Below are positions 44,406 to 57,838 of a DNA stretch of 64,000 bases, piece after piece; the stretch's first letter is position 1, and each line of letters begins with the position of its first letter. Source of the DNA: Homarus americanus (taxonomy: Eukaryota; Arthropoda; Malacostraca; Decapoda; Nephropidae); assembly GCF_018991925.1 (NCBI RefSeq), contig NW_024737068.1, positions 5,860,498 through 5,924,497 on the forward strand, given 5' to 3'. The position numbers and the translations under genes were made by a program. Under the pieces are notes generated by a model. That model was not told where the DNA came from. It saw only the letters and a program-made list of their open reading frames with translations, and searched no databases.

Positions 44406-44644
44406 ATGTAGAAAGCTATTTATATAAAGTGCGTGTATTTTAGAGTCAAACAGATGACCGTAGAATAGGTTCCGTGGATTTTTTTTTCAAAAGTTACCAA
44501 CATTGAAATACCACAAGAAGCGGAGTGGCTAGCATCGTCTCCCCATTAACTGGAAGAATTAACAAAGGAACACTGCGGCTTTCCTTTTCTGACAATACTA
44601 AACTGTTTTCATAATTTCGATAAGAGTCATTAAGCCACTTATTC

Positions 44645-44794
44645 GTGTTTGTGAGAGCACCAGTGAGAGACTCATTACCCCAGGGTTGAGAGTCCCGGTG
44701 GAGAGCGCCTCATAATAAAGTGTTTGTGAGAGCACTAGTGAGAGTCTCATTAGCTCTGAGTTGAGAGCCTCGAGGAGTGCACCTCATAATAAGG
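44645..44794. repeat. 75-bp tandem duplication
   Basis: Two units begin GTGTTTGTGAGAGCAC and end CTCATAATAA. They differ at roughly one base in six, so the duplication is not recent. Confidence 0.85.
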
Positions 44795-45887
44795 CGGAAG
44801 AGACACACCAAATGAAAACATTTGATGACGTAAATACGTGGAGGAGCTAGACGTTAGTGGGGCAGTGTTGTGGCGGGGAGGCTTTTATACAAGGCTGGGT
44901 AGAGTTAACATTATACACACTAACCAAAACTGAGAATATATTTTGTCGTTCACTGTGAGTCGCCACTTCATCTTTGTTAATAACACAAAATATCACTACA
45001 CTGCTATACAAATTCACATGGAAATCTACTTCACTATCACATACAATATCGTCTCTAGACTGAAGACTTATTGATTATGCTCGTTGACAACCTGAGGAGA
45101 AGCCACACAGTGTCAGCCACACAACGGGTCAAATCAGAGGCATTAGCATACACTGGTGTACTCTCGGCGGCTTATGCAACTCGTGGTGAAGAGCGGGTCA
45201 CAAATTTTATAAAGAAAATTCTCAATAATATACATAAACCTTTTCATAAAGGCTTAACTAAAACAACAACAACAATACCATTAATAATAGAGTATAAATT
45301 TATGAAACATACCGACTGAGACAACAACAAACGTCTTACAGGTATATATTTGCCACCACCTGAATGCTTAAAAAAACACAATATCTTCTAAACATATTGA
45401 ACATAGTATAATAAATTATTAAGGAGACCCCGGTATTTATTGACACTGCAGAGGTGCCCGAAAGTTGAACTGGAAGGCTGGTTGTTGGGGGAAAATACCC
45501 ATTGCTGTACACAGAACGCGAGGTCAAAGTCAATGTTAGTTTAAAGGGAAAGGTAGTGTTGAATATTTGGTAGGTTTATCAACACATTGTTGCATATCGA
45601 GTGATACTCTTTCACTGTTATACAAACAGCAACACTACTGTATATAGTCGGTGCCTTCCACGCAGATAATGTGTCCGCTATCGGTTCTATGATTAATCAT
45701 TCCGATTTCATATGAAACGCTTACACTTGAAAAACTGATTGAATGTTTCAAGATTTTGTCATGTAAAAATAGTGTTATTACGGGGCTGAAACGTATGGTT
45801 TTGAATTATTAAGGATATTTCCCTCTGGGATTTTTCTTTAAAATATATAAAAGTTGCTGTAGATTGTTATTTATTGGTGAATCATAT

Positions 45888-45888
<1 letters not shown>
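44795..45888. other. Unannotated DNA
   Basis: An 82-codon plus frame at 45071-45319 resembles no known domain. No other feature is supported. Confidence 0.5.

Positions 45889-45979
<91 letters not shown>
45889..45979. repeat. (TA)n microsatellite
   Basis: A pure TA tract of about 45 units. Confidence 0.97.
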
Positions 45980-45983
<4 letters not shown>

Positions 45984-47625
45984 TTAAGTATTGTAATTTT
46001 TACATGGCGTCATTATCATAATGCAGGGCATCAATTTATGGTGTAATTGTGTGATTATTTCAGAATTTCCTTGTGTACATAAAGGAACAACATTGGTCTA
46101 GATATGCTGGTTTAGCTGATCGTCTGCTGAATAAAATCACAGACAGCGATTGAAGAATTTTTGTCCCCTTAGAGACCGTGGAGAGCAGGAATGTCTGTGG
46201 GGAAGGGGAAGGGATTACCGGTTGCGGCTGAAGAATCCTCTTACCCCTTCCACCTCCTCCTCCCTTCTCTCTCTCTCTCTCTCCAGACCATCCCCTGTGA
46301 AGCTCAGGACTTGTGTGCGGAAATGGGGAAAGCGAGAAGTGGACGGGGGAACAAATGCGATGGAATGAAGTATTGAGTGTTGTGATGCGCGTTGCAAGGT
46401 TATGAGATGTGACAGTGTATCAGTTTGTACCTGAAATTACGTGTTTCATGTATGATATTTGTGATCATTATTGTCCAAAATATAGTTTCATTTTTGTTTC
46501 TCAAAGTCTTTTTGGGCTGAAGGGTTGAATATAGCTGTGGGAAGTTAGAAGGATAATATTAACAGCACGGCTTGATTGTTCTCAGGACAGTAAAATGTAT
46601 TTGGAGTTATGAGGTTAATGTATTCGGTTCCTGGACTCATATTTTTTTAAAAAGCAATGTTCCGAAACCATCACCCATCAGGCATGTGTTGAGCATTATG
46701 TATCTGGTCAATTTATCAAGTGCCTGACTTATAAATTACGTGGTGTGCGGTGGCTGAGTGGACACAGTACTTGCCTCCTGTCATAAGCGCGTACACCAGG
46801 TATATGATGAACCCATTAGTCGTCAATGAATTACTATTGCTACATCCAGTTTTAATTTCTTTGATTAGAAAACCAAAATGGCTTCTAACTTAGAGAGTAA
46901 TATTCTGAAGTCTGAAAAAAATAATAATTCATCGCTTTTCATTATGTTCTTCACTGTAATCACCCAACTAAACACTAATTCGATTAATAAGTCTTACAGT
47001 AGCAGATTATTCGATAAAATTGATAGGTTTGAATACATAGGCATATCTACCATGTAAAACTAATTGAACTTTTCTCTACGGTGGACAAGAAAAATGTCCC
47101 TAACAAAAAAATATTAGTTTTTTAGGTGTGTTTTCTCACAACCGGACCACCAGTGACTCAAATAGTTCGATAATAATCAATCTTCCTTGGAGTCACCTAC
47201 CTGATGAGTTATACAGAGAAACTCGAATTTTGCGTAATAAAGTTTATAGATTTTTTAAATAAACTGTGTCGTACATCTACCCATCAGTCTATTCATCTCT
47301 TTGATATATCTGTTTCTGTTTTATTATTATTTGAGTAGTAAGAATAGTAAGTCCATTACCTGAACCATCATTCATAACTCAAAGCTGAATATAGTCTCGG
47401 TTACGCTTTCAATATAATCTGACAGGTGTCAGTATTCTTCGGCCTAAGCTGGCAAGATACTTGTTTCTCAGGCGGTATGGAAGCGTTATGCTGATAATAT
47501 GAAGAACGCGCTTTGATCACATCCCGTTATGGAAAGTGTTGCGCCTCACGTCCGAAGCGAAATACACAAACAAACGTACACAAATAACAATAGATTTTAA
47601 GGAATTTTTTCATATATTATTATAC

Positions 47626-47628
<3 letters not shown>
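45980..47628. other. Unannotated DNA with weak exon-like and tRNA-like signals
   Basis: 46150-46376 has two overlapping plus frames around a (CT)n-CAG stretch (46267-46287) that resembles a 3' splice site. No homology supports an exon. 46747-46775 contains TGGCTGAGTGG, which fits a tRNA A box, but no B box or cloverleaf follows at the right spacing. Neither is called. Confidence 0.4.

Positions 47629-47690
<62 letters not shown>
47629..47690. repeat. (AC)n microsatellite
   Basis: A pure AC tract of about 31 units. Confidence 0.97.
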
Positions 47691-47692
<2 letters not shown>

Positions 47693-48764
47693 GAGTAAAA
47701 ACCTAACAGCTTCATGAAAATATTAACTCCTACCAACTGTGATGATACATTTTGTGGCATATGTGTTCAAGTTCATGTACTGATCAGTGAAGACATGGAA
47801 GATTTAATGGATACAAATATTATCTTATTTTATATGTGGAAAATATGACCGTGACCCCAGCTATATTGTAATCTGTAAACTTATGATACATAATTATTTC
47901 CGTGTGTGTTCGGAGAGACAGAGGATGTTTTGAGAAGTTGTGTTGATTCAGATAAACTTCAAATATTCCTCTATTATTGTTTGTTTTATTTAGTTCTATA
48001 AATAAATACACAAACGTGATGGTAGCTTATGTCAGATCCAGTCAGCGTCTTCTCTGTAGGCCTACAGGTAGTATCCCTATTCACTTAAAAGGAAAATCCA
48101 CTGACACTTTCTCTTCAGTAACTTTAGTCACTTCCCACTTCACCATACACATTGCCAGATACGTCGGGCCATCTCCCACCGTATTATGTTATATGAAGCC
48201 AGCCTGCCAGACTATGCTAATGTTATAGTGGTGCTCACACAACATATGTGGCGTCAGCATTTTTTGTCCGTACCGTCTATGTCCCCCAGTCTGAGTATCA
48301 CTGTTGTGCTGCTGGTAAACCCCATTTGTATTTGTTTTTGGGGTCAATTTAATCGAAAACTTATTTCGTCAGTTTTATATGACCTGATACCTGACCTTTA
48401 GTGTGATGTAATATATAGTTATGGAATCAGACTGCTACTCACACTCCTACTGACATATGCGGTATGGCAGTCTCAGCTGCGCCACAATACTGATGGTGCA
48501 CCTCAGCACTACACATACACTCAAAAGAACACTGGCGCTGAAGCTCCACAAATGAGGCGCAAGACTGGAAGTGTAGCAGCAACAGCAACCACATCCCCAG
48601 GAAAACACCAGAGGAGCTGTAGCCAAACCCTCAGAGCAAAACTGTAGAAACAGTTCCAACACCCGCAGGGCAAGAGTGTGAACATAAGTGGCCAAACCAG
48701 AACACGTCATATATTTGTATATTGGCCATAAGACAAAAAAATTATTTGATTTCACACTCACATC
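47691..48764. other. Unannotated DNA
   Basis: The minus-strand frame 48447-48806 (Cys/Val/Leu-rich) begins inside the following CA/CG tract and is not recognised. No feature is supported. Confidence 0.5.
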
Positions 48765-48799
48765 AACACACACACACACACGCGCGCGCGCGCGCGCGC
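48765..48799. repeat. (CA)n-(CG)n compound tract
   Basis: Eight CA units change to about nine CG units. This is a compact Z-DNA-prone CpG run, like the one at 32991-33040. Confidence 0.95.
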
Positions 48800-50099
48800 A
48801 GCACACATATTAGGTACAACTGAGTAGTGTTGCTGTCGAGGGTCTTCTCATGAGTTTATTCATGAGGCGCGGAGCGATACGTAAGACACAGGATTTGTGG
48901 ACCACATGATCTTGAACCCAGTAAAGAAGATAGGTATTATTCCTATATTTATTCATGGTTCTCTGGTGATGCCTGGGGTTATGTGAACCTCCTGGCTACA
49001 GCATATGATACAGTAAAGAACATTCTGATATGCTGTATCAAGAAACGTGAGTAGCCTGTGCTGCTCCTCTGAATACAAACAACGTATACTCCTAGACCCA
49101 GCGTGTATTTGTGTGTATTGAGGGTGAGCTGCGGCCAACGTCGTAAGGGTGTTAGGGACACACCACCATACGCTAGAGTCACATTATATCGTACTTCCCC
49201 TGCCACACTCTCACATGCCTAGTTACATACACACAAGGCCGAGCAACTGTTGTCACGAGGTATTTTAGACTCGCGACACCTAAAACAAATATCGTTTAAC
49301 AAAAAGGTTTTGTTTCATTAGGTGTTTTTCCTCCAGGGTAGAGCTTTGTGGAGGGATTCTGTGAGTTTCAATTCAAAGATAAACTGTTAGTGTGGTTATG
49401 TGCTGGGATTATTATTAAGTATATAAATCTTTATTTTCAATCATATTATTACATATCTTCCATCTATTTTCCAAACTACATTTTTTTCATACCCATTTTT
49501 AATAAAGCTTGAGTGAAAACTGTAAGAGTTCCACGAGTTGTCCTGTGGAGTGAGGTTCTAGTCTACATTCACGCCGGAAAGTCTTCGCTCACAGTGCAGG
49601 GTGGAGGGAATAAAACCAACACAGTCTCTCTCTCCCAATCGTTTGCTTTTATTCCTTCTCTCTCCTGGCTGCTGTTATGGTGATTCCCTTCCAATTCACG
49701 ACCTCTAGATATCCATTTGGTTACTCCTGTCACTACATGAGACTCGGTATTATTCATCAGCATTGCGTCCATTCCCATAAAACACTCGTCACCTTTAACC
49801 TCTGACTATACACATACCAAAAAGAAAAGTGTTCTGTGTATGTCCAACTCTCTACCATCCACTGTGTCTCTCTTACTTCATCCTGTCTCCTCATTTAACA
49901 GTTATTTTCTTTATCTGATTGCCTCTGTTCCACTTTCCTTTCAATACTTGCACCTTCCTATCTACCCGACTTATATTTTATTAATCCTTTTCACACCACA
50001 TCTTGCTCCTGCACTCATTATCATCATCACCTTTAACATACTCCTTCCTTTTGTATCGTCAGTCTATTTATCAGTCAACCTTTTGACTCCATTTACATA

Positions 50100-50101
<2 letters not shown>
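48800..50101. other. Unannotated DNA
   Basis: Short open frames only. No gene or element is recognised. Confidence 0.5.

Positions 50102-50148
<47 letters not shown>
50102..50148. repeat. (TC)n microsatellite
   Basis: A pure TC tract of about 23 units, followed by GGGTCAGG. Confidence 0.96.
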
Positions 50149-50150
<2 letters not shown>

Positions 50151-50929
50151 GTCAGGTAGTTCACCACAATCACAGATGCAAAAACAATAAGAATTGACAT
50201 TGAGTGGCTGTCCTTTGAGTAATTATGGAATATTTTAATAGAAATAACGTTTAGTAGATAATGTATAATGTAGAAAAGTAGTAAAAAACAATAAATCTAC
50301 GATGAAGGAAAAAGACGTAAGTGTACAAAACAGTAGCAGCAATAACAGCAGCATCTGTCAGGCGAACGTGCTTGTGGTGCTGTGGAGGAGAGGACGTGTG
50401 TGGGTGTGTGTGCTCGCATACAGAAGAGAAACTGTGTTTATATATCTGAATGATCGAAGAGTTATGGTTATTTTTTCTTTTGTTATTGTAATGAATTAGA
50501 GTGGACCTATTTTTAAAACGGCTTTTTTAGTACATCCAGGAACACTTATCAGTTAGTTACATGTGCCGGGAGTCTCATATCACAGGCAACATGAGGCAGG
50601 ACTGGGGTGTCTCCTCCAGCGGTCAAGGAGACTAGGATACGTTTACGTTGCACTGCCAGACTCTTTTCTTACTGACTTTGGTTACATTGCCTCCGTACCA
50701 GGGATCAGTGGACTGCCAGCTCACTATGATAACAGTTCCACCACCGTAACTTAAGGAAAAACTACTAAACGAGAAGCCTTCCGAGTGTTTCTGGGCGTAC
50801 ATGGAGATACAAGTGGGTTTCTGATTAGGGCAGCTTTATATTTAATTGCGTCAAACTTTTAATTTGTTTCGAGAATACCGACAACTGATTAAATGTACTT
50901 ATTAGGTTTCAAGCAAATAATGATAGTGT
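50149..50929. other. Unannotated DNA
   Basis: No supported feature. Confidence 0.5.
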
Positions 50930-51057
50930 AGAGTCCCCTCTCCCCTCCCCTTCCTTTACCCTTCCCCTTCCCCCCTCCCCTTCCCCCTTCCCATTCCCCT
51001 TCTCCCTCTCCTTCATCCTCCCCCCTTCCCTCCCCCATTCCTTCCCTTCTGTCTCCA
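50930..51057. repeat. CCCTTCC-rich low-complexity tract
   Basis: About 130 bp of C and T almost without purines, in irregular CCCCTTCC units. The complementary strand is a GGGGAAGG-type polypurine tract able to form triplex or G-quadruplex structures. Confidence 0.9.
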
Positions 51058-51079
51058 GGTGAAAAAATATACAAAGTGT

Positions 51080-51225
51080 TTGGTCCGTTTGTTAATTTGT
51101 GTTTTCTCTTGCTTTCTTGTCCGGGTAATATCTCAAGTATATTTGGAGATAATAAACTGAAATTTAGACACAATTTTGGTTTTGACTCGTATTTAATCCA
51201 TGGTATGGTGGGGTATGATATGGTA
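51080..51225 (+). repeat. Dispersed repeat, copy B
   Basis: It contains TAATATCTCAAGTATATTTG, a GATAATAAACTGAAATTTAG segment and a final CATGG with GGGG runs, in the same order and orientation as copies A and C. A T-rich TTTGTTAATTTGTG stretch precedes the core, as in copy C. Confidence 0.4.
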
Positions 51226-53813
51226 TGGGGGGCAGTGTGCACTGAACACACCATTTAATATTATTTTCTCCCAAGTAACCTGTTCTCTGTGATGCCCTTC
51301 TTATTTTGGTCACTTAAATTACGAGAGCCACATTAATATAGAGATCAAGCCCTGATAATTTGGTGTATCTTATTCTCACTAACAGCATCTGTAGACGAAA
51401 ACAATGGGTAAGGTCCCCAATAGATATCTACTGTATATGACCGTTTCATTTATCTGAATATATTTACCTCCATGTATGTATGTAGAATAATACTAAGATG
51501 TCAACACTTTTATTCTTGTCACCAGAATGTGCACATGCATGTTACATATATCACCATGCAACAAATGAATATTCTTTCACACAATGTCACACAAAGCGTT
51601 CTATTTTTGCTATACATTATACATATTCATATAAACATTTACAACTTATTTTTTTTGCAACAAAGGGTTATTCAGTGACGCAATGAAGCATGAAACAGTG
51701 TCATGAAAATAGAAGATATGCAGTTTTTATCATAGTAGCTTATGAAATTAATCCAAATTTAATCACCTCATAAGCACCTGATCAGGAGATACCATCATGT
51801 AAACAATACACAATAAGCAGTGAATATTGCGTGTTCTTAGGTGTTACACCTACTGCAGTATTAACTATTATGCTCACAAATGCATTGTTGACTTAGTTAT
51901 AATTCTAAGATACCATTGACCCAAAGATTTTATCATATTTATGTTTACTTACATCTACGTTATTGAGTTCATAGCCATATCACCTATATTGTCCTCCAGT
52001 CCTCGTTAATAAGAATTTTTAAAGAGTATTTGATATAATTCGCTCCAGAAAAGTATCTTTACGATTTTATGTTAGACAAACTGACAACGGACGAAGGATA
52101 TTTATAACCCTACCGAGACAACAGGAGTCACAGTGTTTATTTTGAAATTCATGGGACCCCACCCGTAAAGACACTCTTGGAGCGAGTACTGTAACGTTCA
52201 GTATGACAAACCATAGGATATTCACGTGGCATGAATACATTATACTCCAACTTTTTTATAGGCCAAGTTGTTAATCATCAATCGTTTGTATCATAAACTG
52301 GTACACATCGCTAGAATGAATGTATCTGAAATTTATAGTCAATTCCTTATGTACTATGTAAACACTTTTTTTTAACATATATGGTTGTAATAATATTATT
52401 TCATACAAGTATAAATCCATCCCCAAGTCTTCTATTGCATTAATTCATCTCAAATTTTCTAGGTACTAAAGTATTTGTCTAAGGATACCCAGCAGCATCA
52501 TTATCATAGTAAAATATTTATCTTTTCTTGTGCCATAATATAAATTTCTTCCGTCCGTTATGATTATATAAGGAGATATATAGGTACCTGTATACATTAA
52601 TACCCATCTTACCTGCAACAGACGCCTCTCTAGTTACACACAGAATCTTGTACCCAAATCCTTGTGACATGAACATCAACAAAATATTTGGATTGCGATA
52701 TTTTCTCAACTAAAAATATTTTAATATCTTTGAGTATATAAAAGGTAGAGAAGAATGATGTTACTACATTTTGAGAATTCGTGTTTACACACAACTGGAA
52801 CGGGGAAATCTTTCTACAATATAAGGATAAAATATTGAAACGGTCCAATCGAAGCTTTACGATTTATTTCAAGCACTTGGGATATAAAAGATAAATAAAA
52901 TTGAAATAAAAGTTAACAGAGAATAATAGGCAGACAGAGTGAGATAAATATGATAAATCAAAGAGGACAGAAGTGAAGGAGGAAGAAAAATAAGTAGACA
53001 AACATAAAAGAATGTTATCTTTAATTAGTCTGAGGAATTACGTCTTGAGTCCAATGACTACATGCGTCACTACCAGATATCATTTTGGATTAACGAATAG
53101 AAATATACAAAACAAACTGCATCAAAGCGATGTTTGTGTTTGACTTTAATTATGAGTTTGTGTTTGTGTTAACCTACAGTATGTCTGTATATGTGTTTAT
53201 ATATATACATGCGAGTGAGTATACATCGTAGTATGTACGAATTCGTAATTTTGTTTTTGTGATAAATATACATTATATTTGTGTGTGGATGTATATACCA
53301 ACTGTTGTATATACTATCAAGTGGGCGAGTTCTTGTTTGGGAATTCATTTTTTACATTGGAACTTGGTGACGCAATTAAGTGCCGTAGGTGAACCAGCAA
53401 CCTGTACAATGGAAAGCCACACATCTACTCGGAACAATCCACTAGGGTACAGAGCTCTATCAAGTCTTTGGGCATTGTTTTGCCTCACCACAAAAGGATC
53501 TGGCTTGATTGAGTCCCATCTTGTCAAAGGTAACGGAAATAAGTTGTCGTAGGCTGTTGCGGTGAAATCGTTTCTCTACTGTACAGGAGAACGGACAGAT
53601 TTTCTCGAAATTGTCGTATTTCTGCATGACGCCCCCCCCCCTCTCCCCCCACCCCACACACTATTCAGCCATGGGTGTTTGCAATTTTTTCCCAGGGGGT
53701 CAAAATCAAAATTAAGGGATGATAAACAAGCCAGTGCATTCAAGAGTATAGACATGGGGTTGATACAGTACGTGAGCCGCATGAACTGAGTGGCAGAAAC
53801 TATTGACAAATCT
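51226..53813. other. Unannotated DNA
   Basis: No recognised gene. The 97-codon plus frame 53259-53552 overlaps minus frames and has no recognised domain. A poly-C-rich stretch lies at 53632-53660. Confidence 0.45.
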
Positions 53814-54361
53814 GACGACTTTTGGTACTACAGTATTGAAAATTACACTTCTTAAGTATTGTAAAATTGCGAATAGAATTGTGGAAGATTATATTCATAT
53901 ACAAATGGTGGATGAATAAATAAATATGCTTCTAATTTTCCACATATTCGTGCAGTATAGAAGGACTGAGGGAACCTACAAGACCCTCCCTTGAGCACTA
54001 ATAACACCTGCCACACCATCTTGGCTTCATTACCTGAGGCAACACCTGCTTCGAAGAACCTCTCTGCCGTTTATGGTTTGATTTCAAGACGACTTTTGGT
54101 ACTACAGTATTGAAAATTACACTTCTTAAGTATTGTAAAATTGCGAATAGAATTGTGGAAGATTATATTCATATACAAATGGTGGATGAATAAATAAATA
54201 TGCTTCTAATTTTCCACATATTCGTGCAGTATAGAAGGACTGAGGGAACCTACAAGACCCTCCCTTGAGCACTAATAACACCTGCCACACCATCTTGGCT
54301 TCATTACCTGAGGCAACACCTGCTTCGAAGAACCTCTCTGCCGTTTATGGTTTGATTTCAA
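53814..54361. repeat. Exact 274-bp tandem duplication
   Basis: 53814-54087 and 54088-54361 appear identical by eye over their whole length, starting GACGACTTTTGG in the first copy (G-ACGACTTTTGG across the junction) and ending GGTTTGATTTCAAG. No open frame or known element lies inside. Identity implies a very recent event or an assembly artefact. Confidence 0.93.
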
Positions 54362-54500
54362 GTAGTGTGTGTGTGTGTGTAGTACAGTCTGACTATAGTG
54401 AGGTTAGCGGTAAATGCAATAATTTTTTGTAATTTCGTAGTTTTTCATAATTAAGAGTTGTATGATGGTTATTATTAATTTATTTATATATTACGTCTCC

Positions 54501-55587
<1,087 letters not shown>

Positions 55588-55727
55588 ACTATAACAGTGT
55601 AAAGAACATGTTTTATCATCTGTCAGTTCAAGACAGTCGGAGTGAGTTGGCAAAAAAACTATAACAGTGTAAAGAACATGTTTTATCATCTGTCAGTTCA
55701 AGACAGTCGGAGTGAGTTGGCAAAAAA
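55588..55727. repeat. Near-exact 70-bp tandem duplication
   Basis: Two units begin ACTATAACAGTGTAAAG and end GAGTTGGC plus an A run. The only visible difference is the length of the final A run. Confidence 0.92.
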
Positions 55728-56392
55728 AAGTAAACCCAAAACTGGCATCGCAAAAAAAAGAAAAGAAATGGACGAAAATTTGAAGAAAAATCTAGTTTCA
55801 AATAAGTTGCTTTGATTTATCTTTACACAGAAATACAAATATAAATGTCTTTAGAGTGTAACTTTTGATTCTTAAAATTTGAATAAAAACGTTTATAAAT
55901 AGAAAATTAATAGTTTTCTGGGAACACTACATCAAGGATGAATCCAAAAGTAAAAAATACATTAAATTATACAATGTACTGTAAGAAAGACGAATAAAAA
56001 AGAAAAAAGAAAGATAAAAGCTGAACAAATTAACACTGCGAAATCATATGCGACCCCTATAGTGATAAACATAAAAAAGAAAGTGGAAGGAAACAGATAG
56101 CCCAGTAGTGAAGGTTGGAGGGGATTGAGGGTGATAGCTCAGGGCCGGAACGAGAGGAAGCGACGAGTGGGCGCCCTAGATAAAAGTCTTCCTCAATGGC
56201 TGGCGGCGTTAAGCTTACATAAAATGTTCCCGTTTGTCTTCTGGATATCACCTGCTTTCGAAAAACTTAGTAACCATGATTAACCTACATGCTTACACGA
56301 GGCTCAACGACCAAACTCCAAGACAAACAAAGCGAATTAAAAAGAAAGAAATAACACCTTTTTCATAACAAAAGTGAACACACAAATATCTC

Positions 56393-56394
<2 letters not shown>
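55728..56394. other. Unannotated A-rich DNA
   Basis: AAAAAAG-type words are frequent (55735-55790 and 55985-56015). No gene is recognised. Confidence 0.5.

Positions 56395-56429
<35 letters not shown>
56395..56429. repeat. (TA)n microsatellite
   Basis: A short TA tract of about 17 units. Confidence 0.95.
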
Positions 56430-56430
<1 letters not shown>

Positions 56431-57779
56431 CTCAGTGAAGAAGCTCTTATGGTGTCATATGTTAGGCACTCAAAAAGGTCGTTTATACACCACATAGGTT
56501 TACGCAGTCATGTGTGGAGGAGTGTACTTCTCGAGGAATATAATAAGTGATGTTTCATACTTTTCTGTCCACATTATTGACGTAACTATACACGACATAA
56601 CTAATTCAACTAACTGTGTCTACATGATAGTCGTAAATCAAATGAATTACTTCATGGATACAGTCGACGTAACTCGGCAATGTTATCGTGTATAAATATA
56701 TCGTCGTTATGGTTAAGGTTGGGTTGGGTCACATAGGATTTGCTTGGATTACTTTAGGTAGGGTTGATTTGGATTAGGCCAGGTTAGGTTAAAACTTTAA
56801 TGAAAATGAGGATATATTTGGTAATCCTTGATGTCACTCATCCACTTTTTTAGTTTTATAAAGACCAAGATATTCATTAGCTGCCATGCCTTCTGATTCT
56901 ACCTCCATGACACCATTCAAATATCCACCAGCTCTTAGTTAACGTCCAGTTCTATAAACCAGAATTCTGAATACTCCATCTGGACTCACACTATACTGCA
57001 TCATTCCATAAAAAAAATTGAAAGCAAATTACCCAATGGCCTCACAGCCGATTTCCTGTTGCATTCCGTATTTTGTTGGTATTTATTCTCGTGATCCTTT
57101 TTACGATGGTTTTATTCAAAGACCTCCTTTGGTATTCCTGGCAGGCAGATCCTTACATCGTTGCCAAATTTCCGTCAGCTGCTCCTCCGCTGTACTCGAA
57201 TAAGGCCGGGATGGACTGGACGTTGCTGCTTTCCTTCAGAACCATCGGTGTAAATCTGTTTTTTTTAAATAAGTAAGTATTCGTGTCCATAACTTTTTAT
57301 AGCCATCTCTTTTGTAAAACTAACACCGGCACGAGTATTCTGTCTACCTTCTCTACACACAGCTGGCCATATCCATAATGTCATAAATATTATACAAGTT
57401 CTTATATCTAAGACTTGTTCCCATTGCGAAAAATGTCAATAATCTCAACACAATCTTTTACGACATTTTTTTAATCATTGCCTCGATACATTAATCTATA
57501 TATATACCGGAGCTATACCTATTCTTTTTCGTAAACCAATAGACTATTTGTTACATTCCGGTAATCCACAGATTATTACAAAGGTAAATTTGTTTACTAC
57601 ATAATTATCTATATATGTAACTCATCTAATAATAGTATAATAGCTTTCTAGAATAATAATGTCATTTAGTAATTTGGTACTTAAATTGATCATATCTGTT
57701 GGTTAGTTTTCCTTTTACATAAAAATGTATCCAAGGAAAAAATAAGAAAGAAAGATTAAGATTAAGATTCCCGAACTTC
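56430..57779. other. Unannotated DNA with one exon-like stretch
   Basis: 56710-56800 has GGTTGGGTTGGG and CAGGTTAGGTTA words. 57022-57270 is open on the plus strand. It reads RILLVFILVILFTMVLF (possible membrane segment) and then YSWQADPYIVAKFPSAAPPL, and stops just before GTAAGT at 57273, a good 5' splice donor. A CAG at 57045-57047 could be an acceptor but lacks a pyrimidine tract. No homology is recognised, so this is not called as a gene. Confidence 0.35.
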
Positions 57780-57838
57780 CTCGCTGGAGTTGAGTTCATT
57801 ATACCCTCAACAGATTATGACGTCAATACTCCAGCGAG
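57780..57838. repeat. Nested inverted repeat
   Basis: CTCGCTGGAGT (57780-57790) is repeated inverted as ACTCCAGCGAG (57828-57838). Inside, GTTGAG (57789-57794) pairs with CTCAAC (57806-57811). The palindrome TGACGTCA (57818-57825), a CRE-type word, sits in the loop. Confidence 0.6.

Noticed and set aside
46150..46376. Exon following a (CT)n-CAG acceptor
   Set aside because: The (CT)n tract is a simple repeat, and the flanking peptide matches nothing known. A splice call would rest on the repeat alone.
46741..46830. tRNA or tRNA-derived SINE suggested by TGGCTGAGTGG
   Set aside because: The A-box-like word is present, but no B box (GGTTCGANNCC) follows at proper spacing and no cloverleaf can be folded.
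48447..48806. 119-codon minus-strand open frame beginning in the CA/CG tract
   Set aside because: It starts in a simple repeat, is Cys/Val/Leu-rich and has no domain.
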